From Amanita rubescens (Eukaryota; Basidiomycota; Agaricomycetes; Agaricales; Amanitaceae), in NCBI GenBank assembly GCA_015039365.1, contig WION01000068.1, positions 124,001-188,000 on the forward strand: a DNA stretch of 64,000 nt, in the 5' to 3' direction. A program made the position numbers and the translations under genes. Below the pieces are notes generated by a model. The model did not search any database. It was not told the DNA's origin and worked only from the letters and a program-made list of their open reading frames with translations. Positions 54,627-64,000 of this stretch are shown here, in pieces (the stretch's first letter is position 1; the number at the start of each line of letters is the position of its first letter).

Positions 54627-55797
54627 TTCTTGTTTAATTTTCGGCGGGCGCTGCGTGGTAACGTTTTTGCCATTTCTCGTATGACGGCAATTCTTTGGTT
54701 TTCGTTGTTTTCACTATCGGAATCTTCACTCAACAAACTGCTGTCGTTTTCATTGCTATCTGCATCCAGTCCTTGGATTTGTCGTCCTTTTCCTTTGTTG
54801 TGGTTATTGTTTCGTCCATGTGGTTTTCCTCGAAATCGTCCTCTCGGGGCTGCCCTTCCTCGTGAATTCCCAAGATTTTGTCGTTTCTTTTTGGGGTTAG
54901 GGCAGTCGGAGATTAAGTGTCCTGCATTTCCGCATCCATAGCATGTGGCAGTTTTAATCCAATCCATGGAAGTTTCCGCAATCTGCATTCGTCGTGCTTG
55001 TTCCAGTAATACTTCATCGACCTCCATTTTGTCATCGAGGTCTTTAGTTTGACCAAAGGTGGAGAATAACGTGTTCACCACTTCTATGTCAAGGATACGA
55101 GTTCGTAATGATTTATAATTCGTTGGAGCGCCTCCTAGTCATAGTTTTTCTCGTAAGGTGTTAGGTAGTCCTAAAACTAGGAGATGTGATTTCGTTGTAT
55201 CGTTGGTTACTTTGGCTAAATTGAGGTCTCGGTCGACACGTGCGATATACTGATTGATTGATTGCTTCAGAAGTTTCTTCCATGTGAGTAATCTGTGCAT
55301 AGCTAACCCTGGTTCGTCTACTTGTCCCCAATCTTCTTTTAGTTCTTTAACAAAAGTGTCGTAATTGGTGTATTTTGTCGTTTTGGCGTCATATTCGGTT
55401 ATTTTGTTATCGCACCATTGTTGAGCGTTGCCATCAATATGATACATAATGAATTGTATCTTATCTTGGGCATTCATCATCTTATTCATTTTCATGAATA
55501 ATTCAGCCTTCGCTAAGAACGGGTTAAGGTATTTTTGATCTCCTTCGAACGGTTTCGGAGGTTTGATCTTGGGTAGATCTGACCTTGGTTCGGTTCGTGG
55601 TCCTGATCCACTCATATCTCGTTCTTTTCCTTTTCTAGAAGGAAACGGATTGATTGGTGGGGTAAACAAGTATGGAAATGTAACAGGGGGTGACGGTGCA
55701 GGTCGTGTAGCTTCGAGTTTCGGTTCAGTTACAAGGGATAAGGAAGCGATGAGTTGAGCTGAGGTTTCGTCTTCAACTTGTTGTTCGACTGTGGGTA
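54617..55797 (-). pseudogene. gag: Gypsy-3 gag, C-terminal part
   Basis: Capsid-like region IKPPKPFEGDQKYLNPFLAK; knuckle CYGCGNAGHLISDC; tail ending RRKLNKKGF at a TAG (54617-54619). The tail contains the CGA (54860-54862) that is TGA in Gypsy-2. Conversely 55139-55141 is TGA where Gypsy-2 has CGA. The slippery heptamer GGGTTTT is at 54620-54626. The upstream part is separated by the TA element. Confidence 0.88.
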
Positions 55798-56856
55798 CTA
55801 TCCCTGGCGCTGGGTTTGAAAATGGGGTGGGTGTTTGAAAACTCATATTTCACCACCTTCCCGTGGGCTTGGACCCTCATAGCTCTTGGAATAGATGCTT
55901 GAAGTATCACTCATTCTGTGTATGATGTTTATTTGGAAAAATTCGACTAGATTTCGTGATAATAGCAGAGATAATACACCAAAAAACTAGCAGTCAGCAA
56001 AGAATGATGTCTGGGTGATTTTCAGAGGCTTAAATTATCAAGTAAAGTTGATAGAAGTCTGATTGAGGTATATGGCTACGCCTATGCAATATCCCTAAGT
56101 CAGACAATGTCTGTAGCACGCAGGACAGCGGGTTTGAAAAGAGCGTGACAACTCCACGCTGAGCGGAGTTTGAATGTTAAGCTTCTGATAAGATATGCGC
56201 TAAGTGGTAGTACACGTCGCGTCGCGCGCCCAGAGCACTAGTGTGATGAATTACAGGACATTGTGTATTCGCTAAGCCTTGACGTCGGGGGTAAAGTGGA
56301 AGGCCTCAAGCTAAGGATTGGCAACACCTACTTTGTACACACCAGCCCTCGCTAGCGGCTACATCCGTCTCTTCCCTCAACTCGCTCGTCAAGCTGCCAG
56401 ACAAACAGCTCTCACTCCCAACACATGGGAGTCCCTTCTCTTCGCAACATCATGAATACATATGATGGAGACTCTAATCATCAGTATAATCACACCTTGA
56501 TCAATCACCAAAATACTACCTTACCAGTGGATCAACAGCAATATGACCGCATCGGTGACCAAGCCCCTTCTTGCAGGCTCAAACAACTCTCCAAATGGTT
56601 TTCGTCGCCCACCAGGTCCGTCAAACTGGCTATTAGAATCATCACCGCCCGGTTACATTGCACATATTCCACCTTATTATCAAAATAATTCTTATCATGT
56701 AGATTGACAATGCTCACCATTATAATACTTATTTTATCACTATCCCATAGCTTTCTAGTCTCTTTCTTTGAGTCATAGCAGACAAGCTCTGGGCTTATCA
56801 GCTTATTGATGTCCTCGCATCGTGATGGAGCTAAGCGGAGATTGAACCAGCATGAC

Positions 56857-56975
56857 GGTGTAACGTGCCGATACCGGCTACGTTGTACTCAGTGCTCAAA
56901 CCCGACACATGGCGGCTCCGACCTCCGACACTGCGGACCCCGAAACCTGACGTCGGATGCATTGGATCATCGGAC
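56857..56975 (+). repeat. 119-bp direct repeat, left copy
   Basis: It begins GGTGTAACGTGCCGATACC and ends CATCGGAC. It matches 58547-58665 except for a few CG versus TG/CA differences. The pair flanks 1,571 bp and could be remnants of short LTRs (start TGTAAC), but no terminal CA or TSD is evident. Confidence 0.75.
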
Positions 56976-58546
56976 AGGAAACCCTCGTTTTTCATTCACA
57001 AACAGCCCCGGAGGCGCTCATTCTTTCTGGACGGCCCCATCAGCTCATTCCCACTCCCATACATCTGCTAGTTACCACCAAACACGCCGCATCTGCACTA
57101 CAGCCCTCCGACATACACAGCACCGCTGCTATCTGCCATCCGCCACATCAGCTCCGATCTGCCCGCCTACGCATCATTCCTGGCTCCGCACCCCGCCACT
57201 CGATGCCTACAGTCATCCGCAGCCCTATCGGATCCCATCGAGCACCATCCACATGCACTGCCTCGCACCACGTGTCCGCCTCGTGCACCATGGCCCGCTT
57301 TTACATCCTACCCCGTTGCTCGATGTTTACAGCCTACCAGATCCCGCCTGGCGACGTCTACAGCTTACTGCACCCTTACTGGATCGCATCAGAAACCATC
57401 GGGAGCCCGCCAAGCCAGCCACACGACGTCCACAGCCTATTGCAGCCTTATCGGGACTTATCGGAGCCCATCGACTGCTATCGCGCGCCCTATTCCTCAG
57501 CTGCCGACTTGTAGCATACCTCATGTTCAGGCCTCATGTATCAGACACTCCCGGAGCACAGCCGCCAGTCATTTCACGCCAACCCGACCCTTCGTCGTCG
57601 GATCGCATTCCCTACCTCACTGACATGTGTAGACCACACTCCTGCACCTTCCCTTCACCTCTCGCACTCGCCTAGCCATCCGCCACCGCGTTCGGACACT
57701 GCCAACACCTCAGCACACGCTACCGCCATTCCTCCGACGCATGTGAGTCAAGCTCCTTTTTTTTTTCAGCCTTTTTTTTTTTCCTTTTCTACCCAGGATC
57801 GGGATACGGCGTGGCCGTATTCATTCAAACGGCTATGTTTCATGCTCAAACGGACCCTCAACACCACGTCTCATCGCCCCCGGCATATCTCTGCACAGAA
57901 ACCTTCGCCAAGTCGATCCAAAGCACAACCGGAGTGTGGGGGATGTTGGGACAGACTCGGATAACGGATATCAGTACGCACAACGCAGGACTCACATTAG
58001 GCCCTTTATGACTTGACTAGCACCGCCGATTTTACTGACTTCGCCTCCGCCTTTCTTTAACACCGTATTGCGCCGACGGCATCTCAGGAAACTTCTTAGT
58101 GGCCTCATTGCAAGGGGTTAGCACTATTGATTGGATTACTGGGATGACCGCGATCGCAGGAAGTAGCGCCCCACCTCGCCAACTCTTTCTACCGCCTACG
58201 ACGACATCCGCTGACACGCCATCTGCTATCCGCACCTCGACACGCCCCTCCTCCACATCCCGACAGCATCCGCAGCACGCCGACTGCCACTGAGACCTCC
58301 GACACTTCCTGAACCCTATCGCCATCCCTGACTCCCTTGTTTGCGACTACCTACACACAATCAGACGCCGTCGACACTACGTCTCACCTCCGATGCCCCT
58401 TCCGTCGACGCCGACATTCCGTCTTGTTCAATCACGGACTTCCGCTGCCCTTCCGACTCGGACACTCCGCTTCCGACACTTCACCTTGTTCATCCACCGA
58501 CCCGATGCAGGTTGACGGTGACGTCAACATTCAAAACTGGTGAGCG
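56976..58546. other. GC-rich interval between 119-bp repeats
   Basis: The base composition differs clearly from its surroundings (C-rich on the plus strand, with frequent CCGACA and CCATCC). A T-run lies at about 57751-57783. Several overlapping ORFs up to 289 codons exist, but they are mutually shadowing and low-complexity, and none matches a family I know. One frame reads VASLQGVSTIDWITGMTAIA at 58096. I cannot call a gene. Confidence 0.3.
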
Positions 58547-58665
58547 GGTGTAACGTGCCGATACCGGCTACGTTGTACTCAGTGCTCAAACCCGACACAT
58601 GGCGGCTCTGACCTCTGACACTGCGGACCCCGAAACCCGACATCGGATGCATCGGATCGTCGGAC
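58547..58665 (+). repeat. 119-bp direct repeat, right copy
   Basis: Second copy of 56857-56975. Differences such as CTCTGACCTCTGAC versus CTCCGACCTCCGAC are all consistent with loss of CpG. Confidence 0.75.
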
Positions 58666-59099
58666 GCATGTAGTACATGAGGTAGACATTATATAAATGT
58701 GTCGTAGTTTAGTTTTTGATACATCTTCCCTTTAGACCACTTCAGTTCCATCGTCCGACAGTGCGGCCGAGGTTGGGTGCGACTGCCCCGTCCACCGAAC
58801 TCATTCGGCACATGCCGAAACACTCGGGGGTTGTGCGCAACACAGCCTCCTTTGAGTTGTTACAACGGGAAACGTGACTGATGTGACTCAAAACTTTCAA
58901 AAGCCTACCTTTTTGAACATTGCAACGCCGGCAGCGCAATCCCAAACAAAATACTTCGTTTATTTCAGTTTGGTTTATGTAGAAATGTAGATAAGAAGCA
59001 AATAGACCTCCCATCCAAATCCGGAGACTGATATCCACCGGCAAGCACATTTCCGAATCAAGTTTTCAAAATTTTTCAAACACCTACCCAATGATAGTA

Positions 59100-59750
59100 T
59101 AACAACGTCTTCGGTTCCAGGTGCGTATTCGAGTTTTCCCTGGGATTCTTCTTCTTTCTCTTGTTCAGAGAAAGGGTCTTTATCGTCTTCTTTATCGGAC
59201 TCTCCTGATGGTTCGGCGCTTTCTCTGTAATGAACTTGTGGTGATGCGACGGGAGTTTCTTGACTAGTGGTTACGGTTTCTGGTTCGTTCACTTTCTTCC
59301 AACGTTGTAGCGCGGTTCATGATAACTCCTCTTTTCCTCCTAAGAAGGGTTCTCCTTCAAAATATTCGTCTCTGATATAGTACGCTTCTTCTCCTGTTTC
59401 CAATTCAGTGGCGTACCAATGTCTATTCTTTTGGTCGAAATTAAGCTTTCGTTCGTTTAGGTATAATCCTCCTTCAAATGCAAAGGATTGATTTGGTGGT
59501 CTACCGAGTTTTTGTTTTACCCAAAACTGATGACCTGGTACGGGTTTTCCTGAAGCGGTATAACACCAACCGTTTTCTTGTTTATCCCAATGAACGGAGT
59601 GTTCGTTGAGATAATATCAATTATCAACAGGGTTTCTTTTGGCGTTATTCGGAGGGGTACTTTTAGATTGTCGTGGAGCAATGGTGAATAAGGGGAGGTG
59701 AGAGCATTAAAATTTAAAGCTGTCGTGCTCGGAGAGGAGTCTAGTTTTAT
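59100..59750 (-). pseudogene. gag: Gypsy-3 gag, N-terminal part and leader
   Basis: Collinear with Gypsy-2 34830-35474. It includes the acidic linker ESDKEDDKDPFSEQEKEEE and the conserved N-terminal domain. It is interrupted from the C-terminal part by the TA element. No in-frame ATG is seen at the N-terminus, as in Gypsy-1 and Gypsy-2. Confidence 0.8.
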
Positions 59751-60180
59751 TGTTACGTTTGTTCGTTCACTGATAAGTCAAGCCTATCAGATACCGTAGG
59801 TTCCTCAAGGGAATTCCGGCACTTAAGAACGTTCAAAGATTAAGAGTGTTATCGGATAAGTCCTCAAGGGAGCTTAGAAAATAACGAGACAGATTTTGAC
59901 TGTTAAAACTAGACTGAAGTCTAGTCGTATATTTGCGTGTCTTATATAGTACAAGGTATATACACAAATATAGTAAGTAAGAATGCATGTGATAACGAAA
60001 CGGTCACATGTGATAATGAAACGGTTTACATGTGATAATCGACATGCATGTGATAAAATGAAGTAGCATATGATAAACGATGAATATTCCAGAAGGAATG
60101 CATATGCAAACAATGACATAGGAGGGATAACAAAGGTGATAAGAAAAGCAAATGATAAGCCATGACGTACGTTTGTAACA
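59751..60180 (-). repeat. Gypsy-3 5' LTR
   Basis: 430 bp, TGTTACG to TGTAACA, homologous to the Gypsy-2 LTRs with scattered substitutions, including the ACATGTGATAA repeats. Confidence 0.9.
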
Positions 60181-60355
60181 TCGACAATAGCCTCAGTCTC
60201 GATGAGCTCGCTGACCTAGAGCTCCTGAGCTTTACAGACCAGGTATCTCACACCACCCCTAACTCCCCTGCATTTACCCAACTCTTACATGATATTTTTG
60301 GTAGTGATTCCGAGGATGAAATCGTTGTGGACAACGATTCTTGAGAGGGAGATAG
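60181..60355 (+). pseudogene. C-terminal ORF fragment of a fourth LTR element
   Basis: It encodes LSLDELADLELLSFTDQV through FGSDSEDEIVVDNDS and a stop, followed by a purine-rich GAGAGGGAGATAG and an LTR. The position suggests the last ORF of a plus-strand retroelement cut by Gypsy-3. The fragment is acidic and I cannot assign it to a family. Confidence 0.5.
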
Positions 60356-60709
60356 TGTTACGATTACGGACTTGTATTACTACAATGGACTACGTCTTAC
60401 TCTATATGACTCACTATACCAGTCATATCACACAGCCCCCCCTTACTTTTTCTTACTCCTCCTGACTCATGTACAATACAATGTATGACTCATTAGCCAC
60501 ATATGACTCATACCATAGGAGTATATAAACCCCAGTAGTTACGCTGTATTTCCCCAGCTTTAGCAATCTACTGCATACTCCGAATAACCCTCAGAGTCTG
60601 AACCTCTATTACCTTCCCACCTTTCGCTCACCGCTTAACCTTGGAACCTAATATCGTTCTTCCACTTATATGCTGCCACTACCCAGCCTAAGTGTTGACC
60701 GCCATTACA
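60356..60709 (+). repeat. 3' LTR of the fourth LTR element
   Basis: It starts TGTTACGATTACGG directly after a polypurine tract and ends CCATTACA. A TATATAAA box lies at 60522-60529 with a CT-rich region downstream, as expected of an LTR promoter. No partner LTR is in the window. Confidence 0.7.
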
Positions 60710-61578
60710 AATTTCATCCATATCATGAATCATCATGGTCCATGATTGGTTCATGATGATTCATGGGGGCATAATAAAAGAGAAAAAAGACAATCATGAT
60801 ATGTCCATGGTGAATCTGTTCCATTCATTGCCATTCATGATTGATTAATCACAATTCATGATGATTTGTCAAGATCATGAGAATTTCGAGGACTAAAGAA
60901 GCAATTGTCCAATTTTGTGGCACATACAGACAAAATCCACTTGTATATAGAAATTTGAGAGTGATACGGCTGTTCATCATGAATTGCCGTGTCCTGGAGA
61001 GGGTTGTGGGGGAGGGACCAAAGCAGTTGTGTTGTCGACTAGGTAGTCCTCCATTATCGGCAATCGTGGCTCTCAATAAGAGGGGGTGAGTCGTTGGAGG
61101 TCCAAGTTAGGTGAGATCAAAGGGCACTTGCTGCTTCAGTTTCGGTCTCACCCAGGCAAAGCTGGCCGGGTGCGGTTGAGATAGAGAGGGATTCAGGTGC
61201 ATTACATCCACACAGGGCCTCCCCACATTTGGGGTCAGATCTGTAGCATCAGTTGCTAGATTCACTCAGAATTGGTGTCACGTCCATTCACTGATTCAGA
61301 TAGTTGGATAACTATGACTTTTTCGGGTGAATTGAACCTCGGCGGTTCTTTTCGGCACGTCGCAGATGTTGCCGATCAGGGTTGGGGTGGCGACCCTTTC
61401 GCTTATGGCGCCTGCCGTCCAATGCGTTGATGTGTCCCCTGCTACCCCCTTTGTCTCCCCAGTTGTTGCTCTACTCGGTGGTGGGAGTGTGATGTTCAAC
61501 TTGTGAAGTAGGGAGTTAGTTTGGCTGGGAGCTGGGGGTCCCTGTGGCATTACTACTACTACTTGTACATCACTTATA
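60710..61578. other. Non-coding region with ATTCATGAT repeats
   Basis: 60715-60870 is rich in ATTCATGATGATTCATG variants on both strands. Similar motifs recur at 63030-63150, so the two may be the ends of one non-autonomous element that contains MITE-2. The middle holds only short unassignable ORFs. Confidence 0.35.
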
Positions 61579-62253
61579 CATCAGCGAATCTGCGAAAAAA
61601 CTTGTGGGAACTTATGGCAACTTATGGCAACTTATGAACTTATGGACTTGCCATTTATGGTAACTTCTAAACTTATGGCAACTTATGGCAACTTATGAAC
61701 TTATGGACTTGCCATTTATGGTAACTTCTAAACTTATGGACTTGCCACTTATGGTAACTTATGGTAACTTATGGGGACTTATGGCATCTTCTGGACTTAT
61801 AAACTTCTAGACTTGGCATCTTATGAAGTTATACACTTATTGACAAACCTTTGTGGTAGCTTAGTAAACCTATTGACAAATCTACCAAGGAACTGATGGA
61901 GACTTCTGAACCCATTGACAGACCTACAAAGGAACTGATGGAGACTAATAGAAACTTATGGTATCTTATGAACTCATGGACAAACATACAAAGAGAACTA
62001 GGGGTACCTCACAGACTCATGGACAATGCCAATACTCATCCCAAGAGACTTTGGGTAACTGACCCCAACTATAAACTTAACAACATCCTTGCTTTATGAC
62101 TTGATGACTATTGACCTGGGGGATTGATACACTAGACATGCCTGGATATGAATTATGCACAAGATATCTGTAGGTCAGACACCCTGGATAACTAATGGCA
62201 ACTAATGTTCTTTATCCAATAAGTTCATAAGTTTTTTTGTAGGTTCGCTGATG
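61579..62253. mobile_element. MITE-2: 675-bp CATCAGC element with internal tandem repeats
   Basis: The left end CATCAGCGAATCTGCGAAAA and the right end reversed CATCAGCGAACCTACAAAAA are both flanked by TA (61577-61578 and 62254-62255). The interior is an array of AACTTATGGC units. There is no coding capacity. It shares the CATCAGC tip and minisatellite-like interior with MITE-1. Confidence 0.75.
61605..61800 (+). repeat. AACTTATGGC tandem repeat with ~61-bp higher-order unit
   Basis: Ten-base units AACTTATGGC are organised into a 61-bp unit (with CTTGCCATTTATGGTAACTT) present twice in a row, then a partial third copy. Confidence 0.85.
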
Positions 62254-62255
62254 TA

Positions 62256-63518
62256 ATATGTGTAGTAAAAATTTCATATTTTTTGCATTGTTTTCACCCA
62301 GCTACCAGCCCCCCCAGGCGAGGGGCTACTACACACACTCGGATGAGCACACTACAACTGACTGGGCCAGGTCCATGGCCCGACGAGAGGCACGCTGATC
62401 GCATCAACGCCAAGCATCGGCTAGGCTGCTAAGCGACGTTGATGGTGCCAGCCCACTGGCTGGCCAGCTCAAAAGAATGTTGGCTGGCTCAGTAGAACCA
62501 CCCTGTCCTTTTGAACCGGCAATAAGTGGTTCTGGGCACTTATTGCCCTATTCCCCGCCCACTTATTGTACTTATTATAGCTGGCCCAATTCAACCTGGC
62601 TTGGCCAGCTGGCCCCCTGGGCCCTCAGCCTCCTGCTCCCCTCCCTCAACATCTTAGTAGTGTAGCATTGCCAGAAGCAGTGATTAAATTTTACATATAC
62701 TAGTAGTTTTATTAATAACAGCTTTGCATTGATATATCTAACATTGCTACATGTTGTTGGGTGACGGGGCCGGGGCCGGCACACATCCACGGAAGCACAG
62801 GGAAGGGTATAAAATAAAAGAGGAAGAAAAGGGTGGGGGAGCAGGCGGAACTCCAACGTTCAGTGATCACCGGTCCTTCCCCATTTGGCTAGCATTCTTT
62901 TTGATTGCTTACTCATCATTTCCCATGCGCCAACGCCGTTCAATCTCACGCAATAACTGTTAAGATGTCAAGTCAATTCAGAACTCATGGCAAATTCCCC
63001 ATGTTGAGCTGAGTTGTGGGAATCTTATGTCAGCTGATCGTGATCACGATGGTTCACGTTCACAGTTTGGCATGTGAATGATGATTCATGCCAGTACACT
63101 GCAATTCATGCCAGTACACAGCTGTTCACAATGAACAGTCATGATCACTCTCTATTTTCAACCTGCAACAAATTTTGTCCGATATGGACCATCATAGCAA
63201 ACATATCTGAGAAGACAATGGAGCACTTTGGAAGCCTGGAGGTAGTTTGCGAGGGTGCTGTCAAGGGATGGTGGAGGGGTCAGGCTGAGGGTAGGGGGGT
63301 TGGTCTTCAATGAAGTTCTTTTGCCAGGCATGAGTGTTAGCAGTTCTACCAAGTTGTTTGTGGATTTTGGCATTGGCACAGGCATCAAGGACAGAGGGGT
63401 CATCACAGGCTTTGCCATGGAGGACTGGGCCAGTGATCATGTCAATTAAGCCAGAGCAAAGGGCAGTCCACTGTGTGATGGGATTGCCAGTATTACATCA
63501 GCAAATTGTCAAGTCCGG
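62256..63518. other. Non-coding region
   Basis: Short GC-rich inverted motifs (GGCCAGCTGGCC-like, 62440-62630) and the ATTCATG cluster at 63030-63150 are present. No gene, terminus or RNA gene could be supported. Confidence 0.4.
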
Positions 63519-63572
63519 CTTTCACCACTTTCACCACTTTCAAAAGTGCGAAAGTGGTGAAAGTGGTGAAAG
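63519..63572. repeat. Perfect 23-bp palindrome of CCACTTTC units
   Basis: Arms 63519-63541 and 63550-63572 are exact reverse complements (CTTTCACCACTTTC repeats) around an 8-base loop AAAAGTGC. Looser GAAAGTGG repeats continue to 63690. Confidence 0.9.
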
Positions 63573-63690
63573 TGGGGATCACTTTCAAAAGGAAGGTCTT
63601 TTTTCTTTTGAAAGGAAATTAGACCACTTTCGCCCCTTTCGAAAGTAGATTTTCGACTTTTATCACTTTTGAAAGTGGAGAAAGTTTTAA

Positions 63691-64000
63691 AGCAACAATT
63701 TTATTATTTTAAAAGCTAGCGACAGTGGACACGATTAGGGAATGCTTAGAATAGAGCATGGTATCATAGAAAGCGAAGCAGGCCAGTTAAGAGTTCATAC
63801 AGTCCAGAAACAAGCAAGCGATACTCCTCGGGAGTCAGAAAAGCATATACAGCGAGACAGGTGCATGCGGTTGAGTAAACGATGGTCCGTGTGACACGCC
63901 GGCGTCAGGAAAGAGTCACTTGGGTGTAGAAGTATAAAAGCGATGAATCTTGAGGCTGCCGAATGCGTAGAAGTTGAAAAAGTAATGCGTTCACATCTAG
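63691..64000. other. Unannotated right edge
   Basis: No ORF, repeat or terminus recognised. Confidence 0.4.

Larger units (their letters stand above)
55798..59097. mobile_element. TA-flanked 3.3-kb element inside Gypsy-3 gag
   Basis: Alignment to Gypsy-2 (34825-34835) gives an empty site GGGTATAACAACG. The insert is flanked by TA (55796-55797 and 59098-59099). It starts CTATCCCTGG and its other end reversed starts CTATCATTGG; both continue with GGGTAGGTGTTTGAAAA-like sequence. A 2-bp TA TSD and TIRs suggest a Tc1/mariner-like origin. I recognise no transposase. The interior includes 119-bp direct repeats and a GC-rich, CCGACA-rich stretch. Confidence 0.7.
49081..60180 (-). mobile_element. 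Gypsy-3: 3'-truncated relative of Gypsy-2 with two nested insertions
   Basis: It is collinear with Gypsy-2 from the 5' LTR (60180) through gag and pol to the integrase core, where it is broken at 49081. Integrase C-terminus, chromodomain, ORF3 and 3' LTR are missing. E3 (49943-52942) and the TA element (55798-59097) interrupt it. Both empty sites are known exactly from Gypsy-2. Several frameshifts and TGA codons make it defective. Confidence 0.92.

Noticed and set aside
56806..57675. 289-codon plus-strand ORF in the GC-rich interval
   Set aside because: It overlaps one 119-bp repeat, has two other long overlapping frames, is low-complexity (Pro/Ser/His/Arg) and matches no family I know. GC-rich sequence gives such open frames by chance.
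61320..61400. tRNA-like sequence with GGTTCAATTC on the minus strand
   Set aside because: The T-arm does not pair properly and no acceptor or D-arm could be drawn.
61605..61800. CRISPR-like repeat array
   Set aside because: The repeats are contiguous 10-base units without unique spacers, inside a MITE, in a eukaryotic context.

Overview
This window is eukaryotic heterochromatin-like DNA, most likely from a filamentous basidiomycete (Agaricomycetes). The evidence is chromodomain-bearing Ty3/Gypsy retrotransposons, hAT transposases of the type common in mushroom-forming fungi, a Helitron protein fragment and a very short intron (61 bp). I find no convincing host gene, rRNA, tRNA or CRISPR array. 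Nearly everything is transposable elements inserted into one another, and many boundaries can be fixed to the base from target-site duplications (TSDs).

Layout. 1-466: end of a C-tract hAT-like element (E0). 907-2518: truncated Helitron Rep/helicase N-terminus. 3532-5980: element E1 (TSD CTCATTTT). 6379-6502 and 37513-37961: two halves of an old hAT transposase gene split by a 31-kb nested stack. That stack is Gypsy-1 (6503-37512, TSD CATAT). It carries an 11.5-kb LTR element called HP here (11882-23370, TSD CCGCA), itself interrupted by hAT-like E2 (17963-21178, TSD AAATAGTG). It also carries a giant palindromic element P1 (24823-27347, TSD TTGTCAAC), a nearly intact Gypsy-2 (27405-35905, TSD AACTA) and a 332-bp MITE in its 3' LTR. 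37962-38516: fragment of a second HP copy. 38517-42104: palindromic P2. 42160-48886: palindromic P3, interrupted by an apparently complete hAT transposon (42173-46362, TSD GTACAGCC). 48887-49080: one arm of P4. 49081-60180: 3'-truncated Gypsy-3, interrupted by E3 (49943-52942, TSD CAGTTCTC) and a TA-flanked 3.3-kb element (55798-59097). 60181-60709: 3' end of a fourth LTR element. 61579-62253: second CATCAGC-type MITE. The remainder to 64000 is repeat-rich and non-coding.

How the parts work. The Gypsy elements encode Gag, then Pol (protease, reverse transcriptase, RNase H, integrase, chromodomain) apparently reached by -1 frameshifting, then a third ORF with a CX2CX3HX4H zinc-knuckle-like motif. 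The 4.2-kb hAT is the only DNA element here that looks able to make a transposase. E0-E3, P1-P4 and the MITEs are non-autonomous.

The most unusual object is HP: an LTR retroelement without recognisable gag or pol. Its sense strand holds one very long ORF (about 1,714 codons once E2 is discounted) of unknown function. The whole element, LTRs and ORF included, is packed with short perfect hairpins. The arms of homologous hairpins change in compensating pairs, and this pattern stops at the edges of E2 and of Gypsy-1.
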